64,000 bases of DNA. Origin: Balanoglossus misakiensis (lineage: Eukaryota; Hemichordata). The stretch covers positions 3,100,001 to 3,164,000 of the forward strand of contig CM082588.2 of the NCBI GenBank assembly GCA_040954595.2, given 5' to 3'. The translations under genes and the position numbers were made by a program. A model generated the notes under the pieces. That model saw only the letters and a program-made list of their open reading frames with translations. It had not been told where the DNA came from and searched no databases. Numbering within the stretch: position 1 is the stretch's first letter; each line of letters begins with the position of its first letter. Below are positions 1 to 17,882 of this stretch, in pieces.

Positions 1-194
1 GTATGGAGGAAGATGTTACTAGCCTCGTGTGCATTTTTCTTCAGTACCTGAAAAAATCATAAATGGCAAGGTGTTTCTTAAGAACAAGGGACCGAAAATT
101 TTAGGTACTACCCAGACTTATACAAATCTTTTAAAATGCCCTCCTCCGTAGACATGCTGATTTTCAATAAATCTGTGTTTGTGTTTTATTTCAG

Positions 195-4635
<4,441 letters not shown>

Positions 4636-5027
4636 CATGGAATGGGAATTAATATATCTGGGAAAAGGATATTTTAAATTAGTACTTGAACCGATTCAAG
4701 TTCAGTGTGTTTTATTTTTTTAGATAGGTGTATGTTTTTCAGGCTTGGGAATTTTACTTGCACATAAAATGCGGGTGGTCACCAAAATCTGAAACACCAT
4801 CATCTCATTCAGCTAAAAACGTGGTGACTGTTGTAGAAAATATCAAGATGTGCCCGGTAGAGGGCGCTGTTGCAAATCGTTGCCCAGGTGACAAACAAAA
4901 CTTCTCAAAGAAAAGAACGAGGAAAATATAAAAGAATATCTCAAACAAGAAGACAGAGAACTTCGTTTGGTGCAACATTCCATCTTTAATAACTTCCACA
5001 TGAGGAAAAACAGCACGGTATTGTCGG
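4636..5027. other. Shared 3' flank of IARS2 and the carotenoid oxygenase gene
   Basis: Non-coding gap between two convergent stop codons. On the minus strand an ATTAAA-type poly(A) signal (TTTAAT on the plus strand, about 4985-4990) sits about 40 bp past the oxygenase stop. No clear AATAAA was seen for IARS2. Confidence 0.4.
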
Positions 5028-8000
5028 TCACTCCATCGAATTCATCATAGAAAACAGAAGTAGCAATGAGACGAATATTGTCCAGGCACTTTGCAAATTG
5101 ACTGAAGTCGACGACACGGTTGGTGATTCAAAAACTTGCGGAATGAATTTACTATGGAGGCCGAAGGGCATGATCTCCGGTGAAACAACTCGACCTAGCT
5201 CGGTGAAAGTTGCAGCATCTAACACGACGACCATTCCTATATATAAAATAAATGAAAGTGTATGTTAATAGCTAAGATTAGATATGCAGACAGACACACA
5301 CAGGCAGGTAGGCCAGACCGACGGATGGATGGGTGGATTAATTACCCTTTTCTGTGTTGGTATCCATTACGTTCGCGATTACAACGCCGTCATCCTCTGC
5401 GTTGGAATCGGGACTGGCCACAAAGATTGGTTCGCCGGGCAGGAGGCCGTCAAATGGTCCCCAGTATACAGATTCTCCTGTGTCCACGTTTAACTGTAAT
5501 ATTGATGCACAAAGCATTCTTAGTCTCTCTGAGTTGTAACTACCAAATGGCAGTTACGATCTCATTCTTCGAGACCGCATAAGTACATTTTGCATTGGCC
5601 AACTTAGAGCTTGGCTATGTATACTGAGAAAATATTCTGTCATGAAAACTTTAATGAAAAGCAATTGTGACGAAATCTTGCCCGTTTTCTTTTGGTGAAA
5701 ACTTTGATAAAACTCTCCAGGGTCTATGGTAAACCGCTCAAGAAGAACGTGTCTACAAGATCTAGCCGTCTTACCTTAATCAGCGAATTAGCGAGAGGAT
5801 CAAAACCAACCATGTATGCGTATGTGTACGGTCTGCCATTGTATGCTTCATAGTTCACTGTAGAAAACTCCAACAGTTCGTGATCACGCGTTGCAAAGAG
5901 ATCGGTTCTGTCTTCTAAGGTCCAATCAGACATGTCCACAACAAATCTCTCCACTCTGGTTGTCATACCACGCTGTAACGAACGTTTGTTAAAGTTAAGA
6001 ATAATGGATATCAAAGGGTTACTGGATTCAGTTTCATTTCAACATGCAAAATTGCATTAGATTTACTGTCAATTTTTGGTGGTTGAATGCCTTTTTGATG
6101 ACATTCTAATCAAGTTTAGCATTATAAAGAACGAACAGCTACTCTTCACTTTTCTAATATTTACCCTTGCATAACTTAAGTGGAAAAAATCTGTCCCACA
6201 TTACTCACCGGCCCGGCCATCAATTCATCAATGTAGAAATGCCAATAGACATCACCATGATAAGTTAACATGTCGAGATACATTTTCCCATCTTTTTCAT
6301 AAGAATTCAACTGGAAAATGAGAAATGAGTGAAGTTGTATCTAAGTGAGGTAATAATAATCATACATGTTGAAATGCGCAATTCTAAATATCTTGTTCAA
6401 ATATGTTGAAAAAGAAATATCAAAGGCATTTTACCTGATGAGTGACAAAGAGACCATCTGGGGTCGAGAACTCCCCGACAACCTCATTGGTTGATCTGCT
6501 GATGATGACGAAACGAGTGGGCGTGGTCTCGGAAAAGTCAAAGTTTCGCGTGAAAAATGGCTCTTCGGGACCAGCTGGGTCAGACACTGAAAGGCAATGA
6601 GGATTTACTGTGAAGTACTTTCCTACGATAACTTCAGAGGGCAAGGATTCAGTTTCAATTTCCCCAGACTTCAATTAAAGGAATATCCCAGTTCATGCTT
6701 ACTCCACTGAAAAATCCAAATTTCTTTCGTTTTTATTTCTAATACAAATGCTTAACAACTTTGGACAAAGTTACTTCTACACACAAAAAAAACACGTAAC
6801 AACATTCAGCACCTACTTACCGAAAAGGCTGCATATGTCAAGCATATAAGTTGAGATAGGCAGAATGAAATAGTTTTCTGTCATAGAAAATGAGTGCATA
6901 TAACCCCCTCTGGAATCCATCTCAGGGTATGAACCATTCGGCAAGCATTGGAAAAGATCAAAAGGCCCAGCTTCGTGGAACGAGGCTATCGCGATTCGCT
7001 CTTCGTCGACAATTTTATAGACAACACGGCTGTGGGTAAAATGAACGGAAGTTGTGGCCAGGTAATCATTATTTCTATGGCGTTATTGAAAACTTGAAAC
7101 GAATGAACTTTACAGACATTAGACGTGTTATTTCAATGCCGATAGAGCAGTCACTACTCTTTTGATAAAAATGCTAACATTCTAGAAAATGGCACAGGTA
7201 GATTCGGTTTATGGATGAACCATGACAAGATTTTAATCACTTACGTGGCATTTATACTATTGATGTCGCTGACGTCATACATTACTGTTGATCCGTAGAC
7301 AACGACACCATCCTCGTCCATATGCTCATGCGCAGGATTGTTCACACTAACCATAAAGGATGGCAGGCCCAGATTGTCATCTTTGAAGGGGTAATAACCT
7401 TTAGACTCGAGTGTGTCTAGATCAAACCAAATTCCTGCAACCAAAGAAAAACGTGAATCACCTTCATACAAATTCGAATACTTCACTTATGACTTCTATG
7501 GCAGTGAAAAGATCCTGCACATTTGGTTCTAGCATCATCCTATTCTCCTTGCTCTTGTAGCCTTGCTTTCTTGAAGCACAATCTTGATATTCTTGGCACT
7601 TACCAGCGATGCCTTCGGACATGGCTTCCACGTTGTCCCCGATCTTCCAGAAGGCGACGTTTGGGTTCTCCAGTGGATGGTCGTGAAACGCTGACCATTT
7701 GTCTTGTTGAGCTTGGTGCTGAGGAAAGAAAGTTGTCAGTTCTCAAAGACCTTTGATTATGTATACCCTGACTGCCTGTCCTCCTGTCTCTGTGTGTGTT
7801 GTATAGTCCAGTCTATTTGTCCGCAACTGTCGAACTGCAGAACTAGCTCCTCAGATGCATATACATGAAGCAGTTTCAATCTGCAGTTCCAGTTTCACCC
7901 CCCTCCCCGATGACAAAACGTAAAATCAGATAGGCTCGCCCGCTATGTGACACAAGATCACAACCATTGCATGTGAATTATGCGCATACTAAAATTAATC

Positions 8001-9025
8001 ATTAAAACTACATCTAAATGTACTTGATGCTTTATAGCATTAATACAGGTCAGTGACATTTGACTGAGGCGAAACACTTGCTAATACTCACCACTGGGCT
8101 ATAGGTTGTGCCCCAGGCCACTTTGCTTCTGTCCATATCACGGTTGTAGTAATCAAAAACCTTGTACGACTGGGTAAGGTAATACCTGAAAAAATACACC
8201 AATCAAGGAATTAACAAATTCCCATCAAAATCGGAAAAGATTTAGCATGTGTATATATAATTATTATTCATTCATTTATTTTTAATTTCTTAATTCAGTA
8301 ACGATACTATGTACAAATTATTTGCGTTATTACCTGGTGGAATACATTGCATAGCCGCTGTTGAATTTAAATGAGGCGACTGCACCCACCCCGTCGAATG
8401 TATGGGTCATTTTCCCGCCTTCTTCGGTGTTGCTCTGGTTACCGAATGAGCCAGCGGTCTGGTGTATGAAGTATCCTGAGGAAAGGTTGAGAATGAGTTG
8501 ATGAACGACTTTGAAATTCGGCCATTAATAGTCCGCACATTATGTAAACGAGCCTAGTACGTTCAGCATAGTTACTCTGTCGTACACAGTACCAGTGCAC
8601 AGTTTCTCATATCAAAAGGTAATACAAGTCAGAAATAAATCATATTTGTCATTAATATTGACAAAAGGATGGGGCAACGGCAACAGTTTTTGTTGCTATC
8701 AACCGACGGAATTGTTTGACCATATCTTACTTTGGAGTCCATGCCTGGTAAAGCCTTGCTGTCACAAATGATATCCAGCTATCACGGCTATTTGCACAAA
8801 GATTGTGTCACAAACCCGCGTGCCCAAAACAACGTTCTAAAGGCAGGCTCGTCTTCGCCACTCACCAGAAATCCACTCGGGAACGTTGCCCTTGACCTCG
8901 GCTTCTGTATAAGGATGCTCGCTGCTGATCGTGCCGAAGTACGTGTCCATTATGTTCTCTGGAATATCCCAACTGGTCGCCATGGTGATAACCGCACACA
9001 ATAGAATTAGCTTTGAGTGATACAT
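5028..9025 (-). CDS. Carotenoid oxygenase family protein (BCO/RPE65-like) with signal peptide and hydrophobic C-terminal tail
   Basis: Non-heme iron oxygenase family that cleaves or isomerises carotenoids and retinoids. I read 11 exons: 8866-9025, 8334-8475, 8092-8185, 7604-7718, 7245-7434, 6821-7029, 6435-6586, 6209-6310, 5775-5972, 5346-5493 and 5028-5236. They sum to 1,719 nt (572 aa), against about 530-550 for the family. All four expected iron-ligand histidine contexts are present: PAHEHMD (exon 5), GYMHSFSMTENYF (exon 6), FVTHQLNSYE (exon 7/8 junction) and FGLHSKF (exon 11). The family blocks RPYTYAY and VVLDAATF are also seen. The N-terminus MYHSKLILLCAVITMA looks like a signal peptide, and the C-terminus ends in AWTIFVSLLLLFSMM plus a short polar tail, resembling a GPI signal or a single TM helix. 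That suggests a secretory-pathway, membrane-tethered enzyme. Substrate and reaction cannot be told from sequence. Confidence 0.88.
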
Positions 9026-12000
9026 CTTGGTATTGTTTTAAGTCTGAAAAACTCAAAAAGAAATAGGCTTCAGGCTCAATCTTCACCAATTAGCAATGGG
9101 GCTAGTGTTTCCCGCAACTCACCACCAGGCGAATACCTGGTACCTTAAAAACCATGAAGAATATAAAACTTGTGGGCATTGGTTAATTTATGAAGCTGAC
9201 TTTCATTGTAACCAATCAGAATCTTTTTTATCATAATGCCATGTCAAACATTTACATGTAATCAATTTATAAGTCAATTATAACCGTTCACATGATTAAA
9301 AACACTAAGATAAAAACAAGCTTTGCAAATTTAATTAACGATTGTGAAGAACACTCCTTATAGTGATTTAAATATTAAGATATGGTTTCGTAAACTGGGT
9401 TAACAAATTTCGGATTGTGTTGGTGAAATTCCATTTGTTACGCGTCGCGAGAGTTATACTATTTCAGGTCAGCGTTCTTGAACAGCACTTTTAAGACCGA
9501 CAACAAACACAAATTGTCATGACAGAGGGCTAAAAATTATAGAAAGAGCTTTCCAACAATATATAACTCTTTGGACTAAAATGTGAACTTGACCAAGAAA
9601 TTTGCTGATAAAGATATGTTATCTCGAACCTGCCACGGTAGATCTGGACCTATATCGGGCCATTGCATAACATTCGTCAAGCACCGTGCGAACATAGATA
9701 AGATGTTCCAGTTTACTGTACCATATACATATAAACCACAAGAAAATAAGTAAGTTCTGGTTACTACAGAGTCGTATATAACATCATCCACACTCACCCT
9801 TGGGTTTTCCCAGCTCTTGTAAGTTGAAACCAACTTGAAAGTTTTGTCAGAAAGCGGCCCCGCTGGTTCGGAATCAAGTTAGTCTGTCGAGTGGCGACTC
9901 TAGTGGCACAAGCACGCAGATATGCGTCCTATATAAGAGACGGCAAGCCCAAAGATGACTCAGCGACAGCAAGCTTACTGTTGACTTACACTCTAATCTG
10001 TGAGCTGCCCTACTTTTAGATCCCACGACGCATGCCACTTCAATCAATCAATGGAGTGGCCTGGTTTAGGACATTCAGTGTATAGTTGCGAGGTCTGTTC
10101 CTCTGTCAGTGTATTTTGTCTGTCTGTCTGTCTGTCGCCTAATGAAAGCGAAATGACCTTCACTGAACCTTTCTGTATACCTCCCCATTCTGTTTCTCTA
10201 CACGTTTCTGTCCCTCCATATATCTGTGTTAACCCTTTAAGTTAGTGTCTGTCTCTCCGTGTCTCTTTTCTCTATACCAGTACATGTATTCTAATATAAT
10301 GCCGTAGGATAGTATTACACTCAGAGTTTAGGTATCTAATATATCTCCTACTGGTTTGGAACATGCAAAAATGCCAGTTAATATTGATGAGCGCGGGTGC
10401 TTGATACCGATGCTGTTTAAAAGGTCAAAAAGTACACCCACAGTCACTTTAAGATGACAGTCACCTGTCGCGTAATGAGAAGATAAGGAGCGGATGATTC
10501 GTAAACCAAACCTTCGGCAAATATGTACAGGAGAGTTTGTTGTCACGACGACGGACAAAACACATACGTAAACAAAACACATTTAAAAGCCAACCTTTTT
10601 AGACCGTTGTAGAATCATGGAAAAGCCAAGCATTTTTATCAAAGACATCGGGGAGAACTTGCCAGTTTTATTCAAAGGCAAAATGTCCTGCCAGATGTGG
10701 TCTAAGATTTTGGTCAGGCCACGATTTCCACAATCGCATGCCCTCACCGTTCAGTGTCAGCGCTCTCATCGCACATCGGTATCCATCACGGATTTCTTAC
10801 AGGAATGATCTGTAAGCATGCGCCTGACACTCTCTGGACTCCGTGGAGATAAAGCCCTACCTTCTTATCATTCAACTCTGTTGTGTATTTTCATTTGGAT
10901 AGATGCCACGTACACAAATGAAGCAAACTAAGTAACCGCATCAAATTATCTGCTGCACCTGCAGATTGTGCGCAAACAGTAGTCATAGAAACATGAAAAA
11001 CACGCCGACCTTGTTCCTCCCAGTGAAATGTGCACAAAAGGATTTAACTTTCAGAAACGTATGTTATTGGGATGTGTGTTTACTGTATAAAGCGTGTCTT
11101 GTGTCTTTATTAATGTAAATCACGATTGGAGGTGTTAGGAATTTTTTTGGAAACATTGATAATGCACTTACTATATCCTGATACTGAGATAAACTTTGCG
11201 TATTAACTTAGAATCTTCGCAGAGGGCAATCAACTTCAGGCGTGACGAATTTTGCACCTGCTATCGATATGCCATTTCGAGTCCAAGGTTATTATTGGAC
11301 ATCTTTATTTTGATCCTCGGCAAACACGTCATTCTGTTTAACAGTAATACTGCGGTGAGCGACAAAACGTACCCCTATACACGTTTTCGTTCTTGTAAGT
11401 GCTCGTTTGGAAAAATTGATGCGAATATTGCGTGCGTGACAATGACGTACACATGAACATGATATCCTATCGTTCAGGCGTAGAACACGACCAGAAAAGA
11501 AAGAAATAAGAAAATTCTACTCACACGATATAAGTAGTGCGCTAAATGAAAAAATAAAACACACGCCGTATGATTTATTAACAAACCATCTTGGAATCCT
11601 AAATCATTTATAATAGTCATCGTCACCACTGCCGCAGGCGATACATAAACTATAAAAAAATACACACTTCAAAGAAACCTGCGTCGTCAATAAAAAAATG
11701 AAATTGTATTCTGCGTTTGTCAAGAAATACGACAGCAAACAATGGAGTATGCCGCAGGCATTGTTATTGTAACTATGATCCTTCTAAGAAAACATTTGGT
11801 ACCTAACACTGCAATTTAGCACGCTTTAAGGCAAATATGTTATTCATTCACTATTTCATATATCACCGTGACTGCGCTTGTAAAAGTGTGTCGCGTATGC
11901 ATTGAGATAGACCAAGTTTTTAACTGGGGGTAGACCGTGATTTGTTCGCCAATCAGTCTTTAATTCAATCTTCGGGCGACCTTTCAAGCTTCTTTCAAGC

Positions 12001-12400
12001 TCTTACAAATGTCGTTTGTGTATGGACGAAAAATTAAGCCTCAATCCTTCGCGATAATATTTGCTCTACTACAGTAACCCTTTGAATGAAAAAGAAATAC
12101 AATCGTGAAAAATTCAATGTTCGCTGAAAAGGGGTGACTACATCATCACCTGTTATGGCAATTAGATCACATGCTAATTACAACGGAATATTTACATGTG
12201 TTATATAAGTAGTTACAGGCCCTCGACAGCCAATAGAATTGAGATTTGTCATCGTTCTGAATTTGGGTCGACTCAACTCATCCTTTTTTCCGAACAGTCT
12301 TTTAATTTAAATATCATGAGCAATAACGTAGAAGTTATTTGAATATCAAAGCAGTGAATGGGAGGGATTTCAAGGGATTATATTGTATTGAAGCCACATA
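9026..12400. other. Intergenic region without recognisable genes
   Basis: Only short open frames with no recognisable domain occur here. The upstream side of the oxygenase gene (9026-9900) may hold its promoter or an untranslated first exon. A short TGTC microsatellite lies at 10117-10136, and TACATGTA octamers at 9253 and 10281. I see nothing else I can support. Confidence 0.5.
10117..10136. repeat. (TGTC)5 microsatellite
   Basis: Five tandem TGTC units in intergenic DNA. Confidence 0.8.
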
Positions 12401-13193
12401 GTACTCAGTGGCAGCAGATGACACCGACTTACATCACGGAGAAGACAAGAAGCTATCGGCCTCCTTGAGTGATAGTCCTCCTGCTTTGTCTACGCCGTAG
12501 TCGTCACGTAGGCAACAGCCGACAGATTCTTAGAGAAATTATTAGAGGCAGCTCGACGAGGTATTGACGACTCGTATTCCCAACTCGGAGCAACGGGCAG
12601 CGCTACACGCTGGGAAAAGGGGCGTTCAAACTAGACTTGTATATTCACGGCGGGTGCTATCGATCGACCGTGAAGAGATCTTGAAGTCTTGCGTTGCGTG
12701 TTTACCTCGAAGCGTTTTTTTTTTCATTCAAAGTCTTTCGACGAGCTGATTTTTTTTTTCGGGGGAAACTATTGCGAGGCCGGGTAGAGCAGGAGAGTCG
12801 ACAGGGACCCGTAGTCAGTCTTCTGTGCGGCTTGTAGGTGGCCACCCTCGTTTGGAGTACCTGAAGAATTAACGAGGGAAAGGTCGCGGGCCCTCTGCGA
12901 CGGAGGACCCCGGCTGTGCCCGACCTTGACGTGACGACTTTTATTGTATTCGTTTGAAAGATTGAGATGTAGTATCGCGTTGGCCGCAGTTTTTTTTACC
13001 TGTCCATGTCAAGCGGCACTCTTAAAAGGCAGCCATCCAATCACTTTCCGGTTCAGTTCAGCCTATCGCTGGAAGCGTGGCAACCCAGATCGCCTTACTC
13101 ATCAAAACCGTCGACAGAGACACAAAACCACGCAAAAAAAATCAATCTACCGCCAACGAGCCAGCCTCCTGGCAAATATTATCATCGGGAGAC
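12400..13193 (+). promoter_or_regulatory. Probable 5' flank and 5' UTR of the globin gene
   Basis: GC-richer than the surrounding intergenic DNA and directly upstream of the globin start codon. The globin frame stays open back to an upstream ATG at 13077, but the ATG at 13194 gives the conserved MGC start. T-runs at about 12717-12724 and 12750-12759. No TATA box was identified with confidence, so the assignment rests on position only. Confidence 0.3.
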
Positions 13194-13787
13194 ATGGGGT
13201 GTGCCGAATCAATTGCCATAGCAACAGATGTCTACAAAAACAAGAAGAATGCGAGTAATTGGAAATTGTCCAAGGCGCCCAAATTCTCACAGGAAGAAGT
13301 TCACGAGCTCAGGAGGACGTGGCCAAAACTGGCCTGTGATGCCACGGGAAACGGGGGACAGGTATTCCTCCACATTTTCTCGACGAATCACTCCATAAAG
13401 AATCTATTCCCGTTCCGCTACGTGCCGAACGACATCCTCTCCAAGAACGAATCGTTTAAGATGCACTCCCGGCGGTTTATGGCTGCTGTCGGCGCCTGTG
13501 TGGAGAACCTGGAATCCCTGGACGGCGAGGTATCGGCCTTGTTCATAGAGTTGGGAAAGAAACACGTCAAATTCGACGGCTTCAATGTGGAGTACTTCAC
13601 CAGCTACATCGCCAGCATGCAGTTTGTTTGGGACCTGGAACTGACGGGGCATCATTACACGAACCAGACCAGAGAACTGTGGACAAGTATATTTCAGTTT
13701 GTCGTGAACCGGATGAAAGAAGGATACGCCATTGCCCAGGAAGAACAGTCGGCAGAAGAAAATAATTCGGAAATCGCAAAAATTTGA
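13194..13787 (+). CDS. Intronless globin with N-terminal MGC acylation motif (globin X-like)
   Basis: 197-residue haem globin. It keeps Trp43 on helix A (RRTWPKL), Phe72 as likely CD1 (NLFPF), His91 as distal E7 (MHSRRF) and His124 as proximal F8 (GKKH), all in family spacing. The start MGCAES carries the Gly2/Cys3 pattern used for N-myristoylation and palmitoylation in membrane-bound globin X proteins, so plasma-membrane attachment is likely. I chose ATG 13194 because it gives this start and has G at -3 and +4; the in-frame ATG at 13077 would bury it behind 39 unrelated residues. About 30 residues precede the fold and an acidic tail of about 18 follows it. The coding region has no intron, unlike most genes here. 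Assignment to globin X rather than another invertebrate globin lineage needs a tree. Confidence 0.9.
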   Translation: MGCAESIAIATDVYKNKKNASNWKLSKAPKFSQEEVHELRRTWPKLACDATGNGGQVFLHIFSTNHSIKNLFPFRYVPNDILSKNESFKMHSRRFMAAVGACVENLESLDGEVSALFIELGKKHVKFDGFNVEYFTSYIASMQFVWDLELTGHHYTNQTRELWTSIFQFVVNRMKEGYAIAQEEQSAEENNSEIAKI

Positions 13788-16700
13788 GCACAGTACTTTT
13801 CTATATGCACAGAACCCAGTTTCTGTCGAGACTCGATGTCAGTTAAACGAGTCATATAGCCAGCTTAATGTACCAAAAACTGAACACGACCAATGAGACT
13901 TATAAAGATCTCCTTCATGCGTACTTGCACCTTATGCGTGCTCAACGATTTACCTGTTAATTACAGAACCGTTCATATTGAACTATCTAGGAAACGCTTA
14001 CGTTGACAATACCGTGGACCTTGACTATGCAGTCGGACAGACAACGGAACTAATTCATTTGCGAACCTTATATACCAGCCTCGTTAAATGTCGTGACATT
14101 CTGCGTGTGCGAGTAAACAATTTCCTGTAAGTTGTGAGATTTTTCCTAACATTTATTTAAACAAAGGACATGTCAGCAGGACTGGGGGATTCTTCGGTAT
14201 TCGGATTATCAATGTCACCGCGCCAGACGACTTCCAAGGGCTTGCTCATCAGCTGCCCCCCCCCCTCCCCCCCCCACTATGATACACAGAGCACCGCTGG
14301 AATCGTGTTGATTATTTTCAACCCAAAGTGTGGATTCTGAGCTAAACTGCAATCACAGTACATGTACCATGAGCTGCACGCTCTGACTATCATGATCATA
14401 GGGAGCAACAATGCCGCTCGTAGTGGGCTCCGCGGAACGTGCCTTATTGCGCCAGGCACATTAGACCTAGATACCGCGACACGGCGTCCATTTACCGCTT
14501 ATTGGGCTGATTTTCTGAGAAGTTGCCATGCTTGACGTGATCAATCGCCGAAAACGACGACCCTTTCCCCCGTATACCTATAAGTTGATGATCTGTATAA
14601 TACATGTAGGTTGACTGACGGTTGAAAGCATTTGAAACCGTCTATCTATCTAGTATCTATCTCTGCCGATAATGTAATTTTGATGAGAGCACGCTAGCAC
14701 GTGCTCCTTCTTGTTTAAATGTCTATATAGTATCTGGGACTAGTATACTCGTTTCGAATAATGACAATGACGCACTCTCCATCTTATCCTTCAACGGAAT
14801 TGCCATTAACCACTGACAACATCAGCATTGAATTTCACATCAATTATCAATTGGTATATTGAAAGTTCAGGTGTGTGTCTTTTTTGCATATTGCGTATCC
14901 ACTGATAGGTTTTTTTGACATGCCGAGGCTGTTATTGTGTTTGAAGATTGCATGCAGCGTTGTCTACGTCAGAGTTGTGACGTTGGGTGTCTTTGGGTGT
15001 AAATCAATTTCATCTCGCCGGGATCTCAGTGAGACACCCGGCGATATTCAGTTAAAAATGCCAGATTTATCATACAACTGCTTGATTTCAACTTTTATTC
15101 AGAGTCTGATCTCAACCTTTGTCTTGATCAGCAATCGTTGTCGTCAGATGACGAGTTTATTCTACAGGGTCAATGTATTCCGCATCAACAATGCAGTTGG
15201 TACATATAGTTAATTCCAAATTACAATGAAACTGTCGGAAATTGTGAATATCGGATGAGTCATAACGAAAGCGAAAAAATACTATTTTAAGAACGATCGT
15301 AAGTTGTAGCAGAAGATGACGTACGCTTCTCGTACGCATATACGAAGGCTCGCAGATCGTGAACATTTACCCTGCGGTCCCGTGCAATTAAAACACAACC
15401 CGACCTTTTGCGGATGGATCTACTTTAAAACAAAACTGTCAACGTTACCCTGACAAATATCGTCAATTAAAGACCGTTATAGGACACTGGGCCTCCCAGA
15501 CGATGAGACAGAGCGATCACTCGGGAGATACGTCTGCCGACAGCGACAATCCGGTAAAAGGATCCATTAGCTTTTCTGAGATCCCCGTTGCGTTGGGTGT
15601 ACTTCTGAGGACAGGCAGCTGTAATTTACCGATTCATTTAAATGTCCAAACAAGAGTGTGTAAATCTTTGAAGGGCCGGTGTATTTCACACGTGTCAGTG
15701 CCCAGCGCAGGCGCAACGCACTACATATTCATCCTATGTACTCTTTAACATGTAAAGTAATTTTTCTGGTAAAAGCAGACCGCCGGTTCGAAAGTGACTC
15801 CATATCGGTGTTTGATTTGTGAGTACAAGCGGGACGGTGTTCTAACTTTATTTGATCTCGTACGTGAAAGTTATCAACACAAATTCAGCCTTTAAAACTG
15901 CATACATGTATGTTCATCACGCACTTCCCTTAATACCGGGGCTTTAGCTGACTGTAACGCAGACGTCATTATCGATCTCGACATGACACGTCGAGTTTCC
16001 CCTTTGATGATGGTTTCCAACACAAGACGACGACGACGATGATAGTGGTGGTGGTGATTATTATTACATGTATCTCTTTCATTTATTGCGAGCTTGCATT
16101 CCCACGAACAAATGACTGTGAAGTGCAATGGATCGTATGAGGTTATTCAACCGAATAAACTTTGAACACTCTATAAGGACACAATAGAGTACTAGTATAT
16201 AAAGATGAAATTTATTGCTTCTCAGTTTGAATTCCCCGTCTAATTTATTGCTGCCATCCTCTTAGCGGCCGTGAATAATGCAGAGAATATGGTTAAAATC
16301 GACAACAGGGAAAGATCTGCGATATAAGCCTCATAGAGTGTATGATGATACCGCGACCATCGTCAACTGAGGGGATCGATCATGTCGGTAAATGATACTC
16401 GGCGTCTCAAATCTTATTACATTTAAAATGACTACTCCATTTTGACGTGTAGTGTAGTGCTATATCTCTATATCGGAAATCTATCAACATGAAGTAGGCC
16501 TATGCTGTTCCTTCACTGTATTTTCCTTCTTTGAAGTGACCACTGGACAAATGTTTTGATTATTGGAAATGTCCCTGTGTAGTGGATAGTACTTGGAAGC
16601 AAATTGCATAGTCCGGGTTTAGTGCACTGATTTCCCTATTTGATTAGAAGTGCTTTCCTATTTGAACGTTTTTCATGCAGTAATAATTGTTGTGGGCACA

Positions 16701-17882
16701 GACTAGCGAGTAGGTGCTGGAACTATGAATACAGACCAGAAAGAAGGGCTAAATCGAAATAAAAAATATTTCGAAATTTTTCAACTTCATGTGGAGACCG
16801 CATTGAGGAAACGAGGGGAGTGAATTACACTAATCAGATTGGAATTACACTACCCCAGTCACTTTCCGCGCACCAAGAGGATTTCTTCACTACGGACTCG
16901 TCGACAGAATCTTTATTAGGATCTGTGTTTTCAACAAGGTAGATTTCTTAGCGTTTAGAGGTAAAGAGGATTGCCTCTTCGATTCCCAAAAGCAATCAAA
17001 GCAGCCGTCAAGACGACGGGCAAACCCTCTCAAGTCATCAAAATGTAATTAACGGAATAGCTTTCCTTCTTTGAGTGTCTGTGTCAAGTGGCCAGTGATA
17101 GTGTGTTTGTCGGGCTTCGCGCCGATGAATAAACCCCGTAAGGTCTAAATTGCACGCGTCCTCTTTACTGAACGATGAAGAGAAGTTTTGCCTTGTGGAG
17201 GCTTTCTCCTTCCTTGCGCAACGAGATCTCGAACGTCGTTGGTTCTGACATTCCCGGTGTTGTTTTAAGCTGTATAAACGAGAGAGGCTCAGTTGAACCG
17301 TTTTCTTGCAATATACTGCATCATACGTGTATTGCATTACACGTAGCTGGGGCAGGGCGTTCTATGATTCTCGCGTCAACAAGATCAGTCCTGGCTATCT
17401 GCGTCATCCGGAACGACAGCGTCAATCAATAATATTCATGCGACATATCATACAAGGAAAACGGAAACAGAGAAAGGCCTGTGTTTGGCGATAACGATGC
17501 AACATGATCGTTTAGAACTCGACATATTTTGCTTCCGTGAGTGGGATATGCCATAAAATCAATATTTACATTCTGATTATGTTTCGATATATTTTATATT
17601 GGCACTGTTAAGGGAGCCTCCGTGGTAAATAGTTTCGTACAGCAAAATATATCATATCACAAACGAGTGGTTTTGAAAAGAATATAAAAAGAACTCGTAA
17701 TATATAAAAAAAATACAGTTCACTACAAATATCCATCATTCATTTCATTGTAGATTTACAAATAACATAACTTTTTATCACAAGAGTTTTTTTCCTCTAG
17801 GAAAAAAATACTGAAAACAGCCAAAACTTAGAGTTAGGGTCTACTGGGGCTTTAATCAAGGGAATACAAACAGGCGCATGTC
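13788..17882. other. Intergenic region, no gene recognised
   Basis: About 4 kb with only short open frames and no recognised domain. It holds a C-rich run (10 C, T, 9 C) at 14256-14275, a short GAC/GAT/GGT trinucleotide patch at about 16025-16055, and TACATGTA octamers at 14359, 14601, 15903 and 16065. The first part is the 3' flank of the globin gene. Confidence 0.5.
14256..14275. repeat. Poly-C tract
   Basis: Ten C, one T, nine C in intergenic DNA. Confidence 0.8.

Noticed and set aside
10328-10582. Open frame on minus strand, 84 codons
   Set aside because: No recognisable domain and no coding-like neighbours or splice context.
12564-13258. Plus-strand frames upstream of the globin start
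   Set aside because: They lie in the presumed globin 5' UTR; translations are basic and low-complexity with no domain. The globin frame itself starts best at 13194.
14256-14275. Poly-C tract as possible G-quadruplex regulatory element
   Set aside because: Two runs separated by one base do not make the four-tract pattern clearly, and no promoter is nearby; listed only as simple repeat.
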